From the NCBI RefSeq assembly GCF_012103215.1, contig NZ_JAAVNE010000017.1, forward strand, positions 41,244 through 105,243: DNA of 64,000 nt, read 5' to 3'. The notes under the pieces were generated by a model. It had not been told where the DNA came from. It made no database searches and worked only from the letters and a program-made list of their open reading frames with translations. Position 1 is the first letter of the stretch. The number at the start of each line of letters is the position of its first letter. The stretch comes from Falsiroseomonas selenitidurans (GTDB taxonomy: Bacteria; Pseudomonadota; Alphaproteobacteria; Acetobacterales; Acetobacteraceae). The position numbers and the translations under genes are program-made. Shown one piece after another: positions 16,353 through 24,908 of this stretch.

Positions 16353-17306
16353 ATGCCCCGTGCCATCGGCGCGAACTGCCGCCTGCTCATGCTGCCAGAG
16401 ACCGTCTACGGCACCGCGCCCGGCAGCAACTGGCGGCGCATGCCGTTCCTGTCGTGCGATCTCGGCGCCGAGCAGCCGCTGCTGGACGCCGATGTCATCG
16501 GCGTTGGCAGCAACCGGGATCCCGCCGCGCCCTTCCTCGACACGGTGACGGTCGCCGGCCAGGCCGTCGTGCCGGTCGATCTGATCAACATCGGGCACTG
16601 GCTGCGGCTGCTGCTCGGCGCACCCACCACCACCGGCACCACCAACTTCATCCACACCTTCGGCTCGGGCGCGGCCTCGCTGCCCAGCAACGCGATGGAG
16701 ATCGGCTACCCGGACGTGCCGTCCTTCGACGTCTGCACCGGCGTCCGCGCCGATACGCTGGAGATGGACTTCACACCGACCGGCGCGGCCACCGCGACGT
16801 TCGGGCTGATGGGCCAGGGCTCGGTGCGCACGGGCGCCACGTCAGGTGGCACGCCGACCAGCTCGGCCTATACCGCGTTCAACAAGGCGCAGGGCTCCAT
16901 CACACGCGGCGGCTCGGCCCTGGCGCAGGTCACCGGCGCGCGGCTCACCTACGCCAATGGCATGGAGGCAGTGCGCACCATCCGCGCCGATCGGCGCGTC
17001 GAGGGCGTGGATCCCGGCATCGCGCGCTGCACCGGCCAGATCACCGTGCGGTTCGAGAACACGACGCTGCTCGCGCAGGCGCAGGCTGGCACCTCGGCGG
17101 AGTTCGCGCTGGCCTTCACCATCGATGCGAACCGCAGCCTGACCATCACGCTGCACGAGGTCTATCTGGCACTGGCCAAGACCCCGATCGAGGGGCCGGC
17201 CGGAGTGGAGGCCAGCTTCGATTTCAGGGCGGCGTTTAACGCGACCGCAGCGCGGATGATGACCGCGGTGCTGCGCAATCAGCAGGCGGGGACAGAGTAC
17301 GCGTGA
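16353..17306 (+). CDS. phage tail tube protein
   Basis: A 317-residue protein beginning MPRAIGANCRLLMLPETVYG, with GTAPGSNWRRMPFLSCDLG and many beta strands. The fold pattern and length match siphovirus tail tube proteins with an extra domain (about 130-230). AGGAGAAAGCCC precedes the start. The next gene in phage order, the tail assembly chaperone, is displaced 4 kb downstream by the MerR/methyltransferase/PIN insert; this gene itself appears intact. Confidence 0.82.
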   Translation: MPRAIGANCRLLMLPETVYGTAPGSNWRRMPFLSCDLGAEQPLLDADVIGVGSNRDPAAPFLDTVTVAGQAVVPVDLINIGHWLRLLLGAPTTTGTTNFIHTFGSGAASLPSNAMEIGYPDVPSFDVCTGVRADTLEMDFTPTGAATATFGLMGQGSVRTGATSGGTPTSSAYTAFNKAQGSITRGGSALAQVTGARLTYANGMEAVRTIRADRRVEGVDPGIARCTGQITVRFENTTLLAQAQAGTSAEFALAFTIDANRSLTITLHEVYLALAKTPIEGPAGVEASFDFRAAFNATAARMMTAVLRNQQAGTEYA

Positions 17307-17459
17307 GCCTGATGACCGCTTTGATGCGACGCTGGCCACTGCGATCGATCGCGCGAACAAATTTTTGGACACAATTCTGGAATGTTGCTGGCTGCATTGC
17401 CTGAGCATGGATCGCTACTCCCCTCAGCATCGATCCGACTGAGCTTTACGGAGAAGGTC

Positions 17460-17497
17460 GGGTATGATACCCGTTCTTTGGTTCGGGTATGGTGCCC
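17460..17497 (+). promoter_or_regulatory. tandem GGGTATNRTRCCC operators
   Basis: A perfect palindrome, GGGTATGATACCC, is at 17460-17472. A near copy, GGGTATGGTGCCC, is at 17485-17497. Start-to-start spacing is 25 bp. They lie 17 bp upstream of the GTG at 17514, which begins a MerR-like protein, so autoregulation is likely. The ribosome-binding site CTGGAGAG follows the second site. Confidence 0.6.
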
Positions 17498-17513
17498 ATA
17501 CTCTGGAGAGCCT

Positions 17514-18026
17514 GTGCGACTGATCAGATCTCGCGATGTCCCAGCCCTTACGGGGCTCACCGCCGATCAGCTGCGGGAGTGGACCGTCCGCCGCCGGCTG
17601 ATCCAGCCAGACGAACCCGCCCAGAAGCGGGGTAGCGAGGCGAAGTTTTCCTGGCAGACCTTATTGGTGCTGCGGCTCGCCGTCGCGTTGCGGACCGGCT
17701 TCCACGTCGAGTTGCAGGCTCATCGCGAGCTTCTTGCTTCGGCGCGGAAACTGCTGGACGGCGCATCATTCCTGGGGCTCTGGGGAGGAACGCTCGCGAT
17801 CTATGGATTGGCGCGGTGCGAACTGCTGAGCGCGCGCACGCCACCGGCTTCAGTGGAGGAGGACGCGATCCTCCTCCGTCTCAACCGTCACTTGGACGCC
17901 CTTTCACAAGGGCTAGGGTTTCCAGAGCCGGTCTCACAATTGTCTCTCTTCACGGCCGTCGGACTCAAGGGGGCGGGCGAGGGCGCGCCTGCCGAGTTCC
18001 GACGCGCCGAAGGTGCACGCTCATGA
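17514..18026 (+). CDS. MerR-like HTH regulator of the insert
   Basis: A 170-residue protein. The N-terminus VRLIRSRDVPALTG, LTADQLREWTVRRRLI and KFSWQTLLVLRLAVAL follows a MerR-type winged helix, with two recognition-helix segments and a downstream helix. I chose GTG 17514 over the upstream ATG 17382 because CTGGAGAG precedes it and the upstream in-frame part is operator DNA. The C-terminal half (about 70-170) is helical with no metal-binding cysteines typical of classic MerR. The ATGA overlap with the methyltransferase gene links them. Base composition is more AT-rich than the phage genes around it. Confidence 0.7.
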   Translation: MRLIRSRDVPALTGLTADQLREWTVRRRLIQPDEPAQKRGSEAKFSWQTLLVLRLAVALRTGFHVELQAHRELLASARKLLDGASFLGLWGGTLAIYGLARCELLSARTPPASVEEDAILLRLNRHLDALSQGLGFPEPVSQLSLFTAVGLKGAGEGAPAEFRRAEGARS

Positions 18027-20518
18027 ACGCGCTACTCTCCATCGAGACCGAGCTACGGCAGCTAGGCTACGCGTCCGAAGCAATCATCCGCGATTACACC
18101 TTCGCTGACGTCCTATCGGCGACTGGAGAGTCGCGTCGCGTGGATCTGGCGGCGTTCACTCAGGTGCCCGAATCCTACCGTTCGGCAGCCTTCGGGGTAG
18201 TCGTCGGAGAAGACGAGATTTCGCTGATCGACCGCCGGGCTCTGGGCGCGCCGATCCTGTTCTCGATCGGCCGGCAGGACATCGGTGTTTGGCGAGTCGT
18301 TGCCAAGGGCGCTCCTCGGCTGATCGAACGCGTCAGTTTGGATGCGATCCCAGAGCTGTTCCGTCGGAACGCAGAGCGCTGGCGTCCGCAGGCCGTACAT
18401 CGCGCGAAAGCGCTGGGTCAGGCACAAACAGCTTATCAGCTTGATTTCGTCGACCTTGGTCTTCTTCCAGCCATTGAGCACGAAGTCGAGGGCAAGCTCG
18501 ATCGCCTGCTGCGGCAAGTTGTCGAAGAGCTCATGGCAGGGCTGGATGGCGAGACAGAGGAAGCCGTTTTCCGCACGACGTTCCGGTTGCTCGCAGCGAA
18601 GATCTTGCTCGATCGCGAGCACCCAGCAGCGGTCATGTGGCGGGATGCATCCGTCACCAAGGTTTTGGCCGGCATTGAGAGCTATTATGGCCTTGGGCGG
18701 TTGCCGTCCGAGGCCCTGAGCGGAGTCCCGTATCCATCGCTGGAGACCGCTTGGCGAACACTCTCGCGAGCAATCAGCTTTCGGAACATCTCCTCGGACA
18801 GTCTGGCCTTCGTGTACGAAAACACGCTGGTCACGAAAGACACTCGCAGGCGCTTCGGAACGCATAGCACCCCGCGGCAGGTGGCCGAGTATGTTGTTGG
18901 TCGGCTCGACCTGAGTAATTTCGACCTCGATGGGCTCACCGTGTTCGAGCCGTTCACAGGTGCGGGCGCATTTCTTGTCGCGGCGCTCCGCCACATGCGG
19001 GATCTTCTGCCCGAGGGGCTTTCGGCTGAGGAGAGGCACGCTTTTCTCGTTCCGCGCATCCGGGGCGCCGAAATTGATGCGTTCGCTTGCGAGGTGGCAA
19101 CGCTCTCCTTGATCCTGGCGGACTACCCGAATGCCAATGGTTGGAAGATTTCCAACGAGGACCTATTCCGACCGGCGGTGCTCGCGCAGCAGATCGGATC
19201 GGCGAGGATCATGCTGTGCAACCCGCCCTGGGAGGACTTTGAAGCCGAGAAGCGTGCCGAGTATCCCGAAATGGCGACAAAGTCCTTCTCAAAACCAATG
19301 GCGGTCCTTCGAACCGTTCTGGAGGCAACGCCCGACGGAATTGGGTTTGTGCTACCGCAAGGCTTTCTTCGTCAGCAGCAATATAGTCAGATTCGGCAGA
19401 TGATCGCTGATCGCTATCAACGTGTAGAGCTGACTTCGCTTCCGGACCGTATTTTCCAGCGGGCGGGTTTTGAGGCAGCAGTTCTGATTGCCAGTGATCG
19501 TCGCGTCGACCTTGAGCAGCGGACAGTTCATTTGGTGTCTAGTGTCGTCTCTGACCGAGGTCGTGCCGACTTTCTGGCGACCGGGAAGCTGACTACCGAG
19601 CGGCGTAGAACAAAAGATATCTACTCGGGCGACCTGTGGATTGGAGAACTCGACGAACTATGGGAAACGATTGAGCGCTTTCCGCGATTGGGCGAGATGG
19701 CGGACGTCTACCGCGGACTAAAGTGGTGGCAGCAGGGCAGCGGGGTCTCGGAAGCGCCGCTAATGGGCTTCGCGCCAGGTGTGTTCAAGCCAGCAGATTC
19801 TCTGTTGCAGTATTGCGTTCGCAACACTGTCTATCTCAACATGCATCCAGATGCAGCGATGTTCCCTGGACCGCTGAGTCGACCGTGGGACAGGCCCAAA
19901 GTGCTGACGAACGCCGCTCGGCTTTCGCGGGGGCCGTGGCGGATGGCCGCGGCTTCCGATTTATCTGGCCTTGTTGCATCTCAGGGCTTCTTCGGGATTT
20001 GGCCCACGAGCGACAAGCTCCCTCTCGAGGCGTTGGAGGCCATCCTCAATGGACCACTCGCCAACGCCTTTCTCACAGAGCGCGCGTCCAATCAGCATTT
20101 CACCAATGAGTTGCTGAAGCTGCTCCCGATGCCCAAGAAGGCGCTCAACCGGGTGGTTGAGGCCGTAAAGCGCTATCGCGCGGCAGGCGGGGCTGCAGGT
20201 GCGGAAACACTTCGAGCCGCAGACACCGCCGAGATCCTGAACAGGCTTCTGATCGAAATCGATGCGGAGGTCCTAAGAGCCTATGACTTACCTCCGCGCC
20301 TGGAGCGACGTTTGCTCGAGTTCTTCCGTGGTCATGAACGCGAGCGCCGCGTTGACCATCCATTCCAAGGATGGCTGCCGGAGGACTTCACGGCGTACAT
20401 GCCGCTGCACGAATTTCTGGGGCCCTTGGTGGAGAGCAACCGTGGATCGTGGGCGCTCGAGGCATTCACGCCGGCGCCGGAGGAAGAGGCGGGAATTCTG
20501 AGGCAGTACATCCACTGA
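18023..20518 (+). CDS. large N6-adenine-type DNA methyltransferase (Type IIG / Eco57I-like)
   Basis: An 831-residue protein. The N-terminal about 290 residues hold no recognised catalytic motif. SAM-binding motif I, VFEPFTGAGAF, begins at residue 307, and the catalytic motif NPPW is at 400-403, as in adenine-specific gamma-class enzymes. The region beyond about 560 resembles a target-recognition domain (VYRGLKWWQQGSG, then KVLTNAARLSRGPW). No PD-(D/E)xK nuclease motif is obvious, so cleavage, if any, would come from a partner. Start ATG 18023 overlaps the regulator stop, and its TGA overlaps the PIN gene ATG. The architecture suggests a defence or epigenetic module. Confidence 0.85.
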   Translation: MNALLSIETELRQLGYASEAIIRDYTFADVLSATGESRRVDLAAFTQVPESYRSAAFGVVVGEDEISLIDRRALGAPILFSIGRQDIGVWRVVAKGAPRLIERVSLDAIPELFRRNAERWRPQAVHRAKALGQAQTAYQLDFVDLGLLPAIEHEVEGKLDRLLRQVVEELMAGLDGETEEAVFRTTFRLLAAKILLDREHPAAVMWRDASVTKVLAGIESYYGLGRLPSEALSGVPYPSLETAWRTLSRAISFRNISSDSLAFVYENTLVTKDTRRRFGTHSTPRQVAEYVVGRLDLSNFDLDGLTVFEPFTGAGAFLVAALRHMRDLLPEGLSAEERHAFLVPRIRGAEIDAFACEVATLSLILADYPNANGWKISNEDLFRPAVLAQQIGSARIMLCNPPWEDFEAEKRAEYPEMATKSFSKPMAVLRTVLEATPDGIGFVLPQGFLRQQQYSQIRQMIADRYQRVELTSLPDRIFQRAGFEAAVLIASDRRVDLEQRTVHLVSSVVSDRGRADFLATGKLTTERRRTKDIYSGDLWIGELDELWETIERFPRLGEMADVYRGLKWWQQGSGVSEAPLMGFAPGVFKPADSLLQYCVRNTVYLNMHPDAAMFPGPLSRPWDRPKVLTNAARLSRGPWRMAAASDLSGLVASQGFFGIWPTSDKLPLEALEAILNGPLANAFLTERASNQHFTNELLKLLPMPKKALNRVVEAVKRYRAAGGAAGAETLRAADTAEILNRLLIEIDAEVLRAYDLPPRLERRLLEFFRGHERERRVDHPFQGWLPEDFTAYMPLHEFLGPLVESNRGSWALEAFTPAPEEEAGILRQYIH

Positions 20519-21015
20519 TGGACACGTATCTCCTCGACACCAACCTCGTATCAGTCCTCTACGACAGCGGTCGGCCAAATCACCAAGCGGTTCGCAGTGC
20601 GCTCGCTGCCCTAGACCCCAACTCCCCGCAGCTTGTCTCGGCGATTACGATTGGCGAGTTGCGCTTTGGTCTTGCTCTCTCCAGGTCCGCAGGCCGACCG
20701 CTGGCCCATATCGAAGCTTGCATCGAGCGAACTGAGGAGCATCCCTTGGCCGAGGTTGGTCGTCATACCGCCGAAGCTTTCGGATATGTGAAATCAAGCG
20801 TTGCGCTCCAACGTGTCGATATCCGGCGGCGTATTCCACGTTGGGTCGAAGCGTGGTCCGACCGGGTGACGGGGCAACTCCTACAGATTGACGAGAATGA
20901 TCTGTGGATCGCTGCTCAGGCGGTGGAGCGAAATCTTGTAGTCGTGACATCAGATCCCGACTTCGCCCTCGTGATTGCACCGGCCGTGCGTGAGCTTCGT
21001 GTCCAGCTCGTGTAG
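20518..21015 (+). CDS. PIN-domain nuclease (VapC-like), coupled to the methyltransferase
   Basis: A 165-residue PIN-fold protein. The acidic metal-binding residues are in place: Asp7 in LLDTN, Glu47 in ITIGELRFG, Asp128 in NDLWIAAQA, and Asp146/148 in VTSDPDF. PIN domains are Mg-dependent ribonucleases or DNases; VapC toxins cut tRNA or rRNA. No VapB-like antitoxin gene precedes it. The upstream gene is the methyltransferase, joined by a TGATG overlap. The nuclease is therefore probably the effector of a methyltransferase-controlled system, which is inference. Confidence 0.85.
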   Translation: MDTYLLDTNLVSVLYDSGRPNHQAVRSALAALDPNSPQLVSAITIGELRFGLALSRSAGRPLAHIEACIERTEEHPLAEVGRHTAEAFGYVKSSVALQRVDIRRRIPRWVEAWSDRVTGQLLQIDENDLWIAAQAVERNLVVVTSDPDFALVIAPAVRELRVQLV

Positions 21016-21118
21016 CAACTATGTACGAATCTCACGTGAAACATAGCAACTTGATCTGACTGAGGGTTTGATCTCGCGTGGTGAGTGTCCCCCGGATCAA
21101 AGCTGTCGTCTGTGACAC

Positions 21119-21241
21119 TACGCGGCTTTCGCCGAGTTCTGCCTTTCGCGCGGATGTGGGCATTGGCGTTTTGTCGAACCACCGGTTTCCCTGATGGGTG
21201 CGCTCCTTGTTGTAGGGGGTGACCCAGGCATCCAGATCGGC
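21119..21241 (-). mobile_element. IS481-type transposase remnant
   Basis: A minus-strand frame encodes ADLDAWVTPYNKERTHQG followed by NRWFDKTPMPTS, the characteristic C-terminal end of IS481-family integrase-core transposases. Only about 40 codons survive; no DDE triad or full inverted repeats are seen. It lies between the PIN gene and the tail chaperone gene, marking the right edge of the insert. The rest of 21016-21327 holds no other recognisable gene. Confidence 0.7.
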
Positions 21242-21327
21242 CTGCGGGCGCACCCTGGCTGACTCACTGCGAAGGCGCCGCCGTTTCGTCGGATGCCTTG
21301 CCGCAGTCCCCATAAACGGAGAACCCC

Positions 21328-21705
21328 ATGCTCACCCTCGACCTCCCGGCCGGGCCGTACTGGCTCGACCTGCCGCGCGGCGTCCGCGTGGAAATCCGCC
21401 CCGTCACCACCGCTGTCATGGCCGCGGCTCAAGCCGGCTCCGCGCGTCGTCTCGGCGCGCTGCGGGCTGCCGAGGCCGATCTCGACCCCGACATGGCGCG
21501 TGGCCTGGCCTTCGCTTTCCTGGTCAAGGCGCTCGCCCGCCACGCCGTCACCTCCTGGGAGGGCGTCGGCGATGCCGCCGGCAAGCCGCTGCCGCTCTCC
21601 CCCGAAGCCGTCGAGCGCCTGATGGACATGGACGAGATGGCCGCCGCCTTCTGGGATCGCGCCACCGGCCCCGTCGCCGCAGTGGCCCTGGAGGGAAACG
21701 GCTAA
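21328..21705 (+). CDS. tail assembly chaperone, short form (G-like)
   Basis: A 125-residue protein beginning MLTLDLPAGPYWLDLPRGVR and ending VALEGNG. Length and position directly before the tape measure gene fit lambda gpG-type tail assembly chaperones, which coat the tape measure. CGGAGAACCCC precedes the ATG. Near the end, codons GGA AAC are preceded by a G, forming a -1 slippery heptamer at 21693-21699, four nucleotides before the stop, so a longer form is expected. Confidence 0.82.
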   Translation: MLTLDLPAGPYWLDLPRGVRVEIRPVTTAVMAAAQAGSARRLGALRAAEADLDPDMARGLAFAFLVKALARHAVTSWEGVGDAAGKPLPLSPEAVERLMDMDEMAAAFWDRATGPVAAVALEGNG

Positions 21706-22022
21706 GGGCCCGGGCCGAATGGCACTTCGGCCAGGGCCCTGACTACTGCCGCGGCTGCGCGGCCCTCGATCGCGACTGCGGCCTCGCCTGCCCCTACGCC
21801 GCGCAAGCCCCAGCCAGCGTTGAGGGTGCCGCGTGTTGGGCCGCCGGCACCACCTGCGCCGCGGCGACCATGGCAGGCCTCGACCTCGACATGCCGGCCG
21901 CGCTCGCCACCGCCCGCGAGATGGGCGCTTCCGGCTGGGCCGCGGCGGAACTGCTGCTCGCCATGCGCATGGGCCTCGCCGGCGGCAGCGCTGCGCGGCG
22001 CACTGATCCGCCCGGGCCCTGA
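21328..22022 (+). CDS. tail assembly chaperone, -1 frameshift product (G-GT fusion)
   Basis: The predicted product reads frame 1 through 21699 and then shifts -1 at G GGA AAC (21693-21699). It continues as RLRARAEWHFGQGPDYCRGC to the TGA at 22020-22022, about 231 residues. The extension is open without a good start of its own and has a cysteine-rich patch (CRGCAALDRDCGLAC) near the junction. In lambda the analogous shift at GGGAAAG gives gpG-T, needed in a fixed ratio for tail assembly. The join is 21328..21699 plus 21699..22022. Confidence 0.75.
21693..21699 (+). promoter_or_regulatory. -1 ribosomal frameshift slippery site, G GGA AAC
   Basis: The heptamer GGGAAAC is in the correct X XXY YYZ register relative to the frame opened at 21328, with zero-frame codons GGA and AAC. 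The zero-frame stop TAA follows at 21703. The following GC-rich sequence (GGGCCCGGGCC) could form a stimulatory structure. Confidence 0.75.
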
Positions 22023-22051
22023 CCACCCGACCAACGCAGGAGGCGTGACGC

Positions 22052-24208
22052 ATGGCGGATAGCACGCGCCGCGTCTCGGTTCGGCTGTCGCTGGATGACG
22101 CTGCCCGGGTAAAGCAGGAGCTGCGCGAGGTCGGCGAGACCGGCCAGCGGAGCCTGGAGCGCATCCAGGGCGGCGCCGATCGCGCCTCCCGCGCGCTCGA
22201 CCTGCTCGACGTCGCCGTCCGCGGCGTGCAGATCGCCGGCCTCGCCGCCGGGCTGCGCGCCGTGGTCGTGGCCGGCGATGCGCTGACCCAGTCCATGGGC
22301 CGGCTGAACACCGCGCTGGGCTCTGTCGAGCGCGCCGGCGAGATCTACGACCGGCTGTATCGCGACAGCCTGCAGACCGGCGTCGCGGTGCGCGAGAGCG
22401 TCGACGCCTTCGCCCGCTTCTCGATCGCGGCGCGGGAGATCGGCGCGACCTCCGACCAGGTCGCCACGCTGGTCGGCGGCCTGCAGCGCATCGCCATCGC
22501 GTCGGGCGCCAGCCAGCAGGAGATTGCGTCCAGCACGCAGCAGCTGGCCCAGGCGCTGGCCTCGGGCACGCTGCAGGGCGATGAGTTGCGCTCGATCCTG
22601 GAAGGCCTGCCCACCCTGGCGCAGGCGCTGGCGCGCGAGCTCGGCGTCTCCATCGGGGAACTGCGCAAGCTCGGCTCCGAGGGCAAGCTCACCGCGGACA
22701 CGGTCTTCCCCGCGCTGCTGCGCGCCGTCGAACGGCTGAATGGTGAGTTCGAGCGCGCGCCGCTCTCGGTCGGCCGCGCCTTCGGCCAGCTCACCGCCGC
22801 GGCGGATCAATTCCTGGCCCGGCTCGACCAGGCCATCGGCCTGTCCAATGCCCTGGCGCGCGCCCTGTCCGGGGCCGCCCGCGTGCTGGACGGCGTGCGC
22901 CGCGGCTCGGGCCTGCTGCTGCCCTCCGAGCAGGATGCCGACCGCCGCGCCCAGGCCGAAGCCCTGCGGGCCCAGATCGCCCGCCTCGAGGCGGAGAGCG
23001 ACGGCCGCGACAGCCTGCGCTCCCAGCCCCGCCGCGGCAGCATCCAGGGCGGGCTGGTCGGCACCGCCCAGCAGCAGGCCGGCGTGGACCGCGCCGCCCG
23101 GCTGGAGGAACTGCGCCGGCAGTACCAGGAGCTGTCGGAGGAGATCACCCGCGGCGAGCAGGCCGCCGGCGAACGCCAGAGCACCGAGCAGGAGGCCGCC
23201 GCCGGCCAGGCCGCCGAGGCCCGCCGTCGCCGCACCGCCGCGGATGCCGAGGAACTGCGCAAGGCACTCGACGACCGCTTTCGGATCAACAGCGAGTACG
23301 AGGACCGCGTCCGCCGCCTGCGCGAGGCAGAAGCCGCAGGCGGCATCACCGCCGCCGACCGCACCCGCCTCGAAACCCTGGCGCTCCGCGAGCGCGACGA
23401 GGCGCTCCGTCGCATCGAGGGCACCACCCGCCGCGTGGCGTCCATCCCGCGCCCCGACCGCGAGGCCGAGCGCGAGATCAACGACATCATCCGCGAGCGC
23501 GAGCGGCTGATCCAGAACAACGAGAACGCCCAGGAGCGGTACACCCGCCGCCTAGAAACTCTGGGCCGGCTGGTGGAGCGTTCGGAGCGCATCGGCCGGC
23601 CCATTCCGGACGAGACCGTCTCGCGCGAGGCCAATGCCGCGCTGGAGGAGCTGGAGCGCAGCCAGCAGCGTGTGCAACAGGCCACGGAGCGCACCAGCAA
23701 CACGGCGCGCGAACTCGGCCTGACATTCTCCTCCGCCTTCGAGGACGCGATCATCAAGGGCGAGAGTTTTTCCAAGGTGCTGCAGGGCATCCTGCAGGAC
23801 ATCGCCCGCATCGTGGTTCGCCGCACCATTACCGAGCCGCTCGGCACGGCGGTGACCTCCAGCCTGGCGGGCTTTGACTTCGGCTCGATCTTCTCGGGGA
23901 TCGGCTCGGCGCTGGGCGGGCTGTTTCGCGCCGAGGGCGGGCCGGTGGCGGGTGGGCAGCCCTATATCGTGGGCGAGCGCGGGCCAGAATGGTTCGTGCC
24001 GAACCGCAGCGGCACGGTGCTGCCCAACGGCGTGGCGCCCGGCGGTCCGGTGATCAACCAGAGCATCACCATCGATGCGCGCGGCGCCGATGCCGGTGTC
24101 GAGGCGCGGCTGCGCGTGCTCTCGGCGCAGATCGTGCGCCAGGCCAGTGCGGCCACGCTCGACGCCATCCGCCGCGGCGGCAGCGCCACCTCCATTGTGC
24201 GGGGATAG
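22052..24208 (+). CDS. tail tape measure protein
   Basis: A 718-residue protein. The N-terminal tape-measure domain (about 70-250) contains MGRLNTALGSVERAGEIY and TLQGDELRSILEGLPTLAQA, the TIGR02675-type pattern. A long, charged, Arg/Glu-rich coiled-coil section (about 300-560) follows. A glycine-rich hydrophobic C-terminus (FGSIFSGIGSALGGLF) precedes the common phage motif VGERGPEWFVPNRSG. It sets tail length and exits into the cell envelope during DNA injection. Its length would give a tail of roughly 100 nm by the usual proportionality. Confidence 0.93.
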   Translation: MADSTRRVSVRLSLDDAARVKQELREVGETGQRSLERIQGGADRASRALDLLDVAVRGVQIAGLAAGLRAVVVAGDALTQSMGRLNTALGSVERAGEIYDRLYRDSLQTGVAVRESVDAFARFSIAAREIGATSDQVATLVGGLQRIAIASGASQQEIASSTQQLAQALASGTLQGDELRSILEGLPTLAQALARELGVSIGELRKLGSEGKLTADTVFPALLRAVERLNGEFERAPLSVGRAFGQLTAAADQFLARLDQAIGLSNALARALSGAARVLDGVRRGSGLLLPSEQDADRRAQAEALRAQIARLEAESDGRDSLRSQPRRGSIQGGLVGTAQQQAGVDRAARLEELRRQYQELSEEITRGEQAAGERQSTEQEAAAGQAAEARRRRTAADAEELRKALDDRFRINSEYEDRVRRLREAEAAGGITAADRTRLETLALRERDEALRRIEGTTRRVASIPRPDREAEREINDIIRERERLIQNNENAQERYTRRLETLGRLVERSERIGRPIPDETVSREANAALEELERSQQRVQQATERTSNTARELGLTFSSAFEDAIIKGESFSKVLQGILQDIARIVVRRTITEPLGTAVTSSLAGFDFGSIFSGIGSALGGLFRAEGGPVAGGQPYIVGERGPEWFVPNRSGTVLPNGVAPGGPVINQSITIDARGADAGVEARLRVLSAQIVRQASAATLDAIRRGGSATSIVRG

Positions 24209-24221
24209 CCAGGAGCGCATC

Positions 24222-24908
24222 ATGACGGAATACGCTTGGCCGGCCGTGCTGCGCCCGTCGCGGCTGAGCTTCTACCTCCAGCACAACACGCTGCGCTTTG
24301 TCTCGCCCGTCACCCGCGCCACCCAGGTGCTGCGGCGCGAGGGCGCACGCTGGGTGGCGGAGGCGAGCTTCGAACCGCTGGGGCGCGTGCAGGCCGGGGT
24401 GATGGACGGGCTGCTGGCAGCACTCGCCGGTTCCGCCAACACGGTGCGCATCTGGGACTGGCGGCGGGAATACCGCACCGGCGATCCCCGCAGCCAGGGC
24501 GATGTGCCGACTGGACCCTACTCCTTCTCGGACGCGACGATCTTCACGGACGGGACGGGGTTGGTGGTGGGCTCGGGCAATCCCTCGCTGGCCGCCGGCG
24601 CGCCACGCGGCGCGCTGTCCATCGTCACGCAGGGATGGTGGCCGAGCACGGTGGCGGTCGGCGCCGGTGACTACATCGGCCTCGGCGGGCGGCTCTACAT
24701 CGCGACCGCCGCGGTCGCCGCCTCGGGCGCGGGGACCGCCGCCATTGCCATTGCGCCACCGCTGCGCGCCGGGGTGGTGGTGGGCGAGCCGCTGATCCTC
24801 TCCCTGCCGAGCGTACCGATGCGGCTGGTCTCTGATGACGAGGCGGCGAACCCGACGCGCCCCGGTCCCTTTGCCGCCGTCACCATCCGCCTCGAGGAAG
24901 CATTGTGA
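24222..24908 (+). CDS. distal tail / tail-tip protein
   Basis: A 228-residue beta-rich protein beginning MTEYAWPAVLRPSRLSFYLQ, with NTVRIWDWRREYRTGDPRSQ in the middle. AGGAGCGCATC precedes the ATG. It is the first gene after the tape measure, the slot of distal tail (Dit-like) proteins in siphoviruses and gene transfer agents. I infer a baseplate-like ring role; no enzymatic motif is seen. Confidence 0.65.
   Translation: MTEYAWPAVLRPSRLSFYLQHNTLRFVSPVTRATQVLRREGARWVAEASFEPLGRVQAGVMDGLLAALAGSANTVRIWDWRREYRTGDPRSQGDVPTGPYSFSDATIFTDGTGLVVGSGNPSLAAGAPRGALSIVTQGWWPSTVAVGAGDYIGLGGRLYIATAAVAASGAGTAAIAIAPPLRAGVVVGEPLILSLPSVPMRLVSDDEAANPTRPGPFAAVTIRLEEAL

Noticed and set aside
17432..17443. GATCCGACTGAG left of the cassette and GATCTGACTGAG at 21053-21064 on its right, as a possible flanking direct repeat
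   Set aside because: Only 11 of 12 bases match and the flanks do not extend it. It could be a chance match, so no target duplication is claimed.
17816..18022. Upstream extension of the cassette methyltransferase
   Set aside because: It would overlap the regulator gene by about 200 bp. The ATG at 18023 overlaps the regulator stop and begins a plausible N-terminus.
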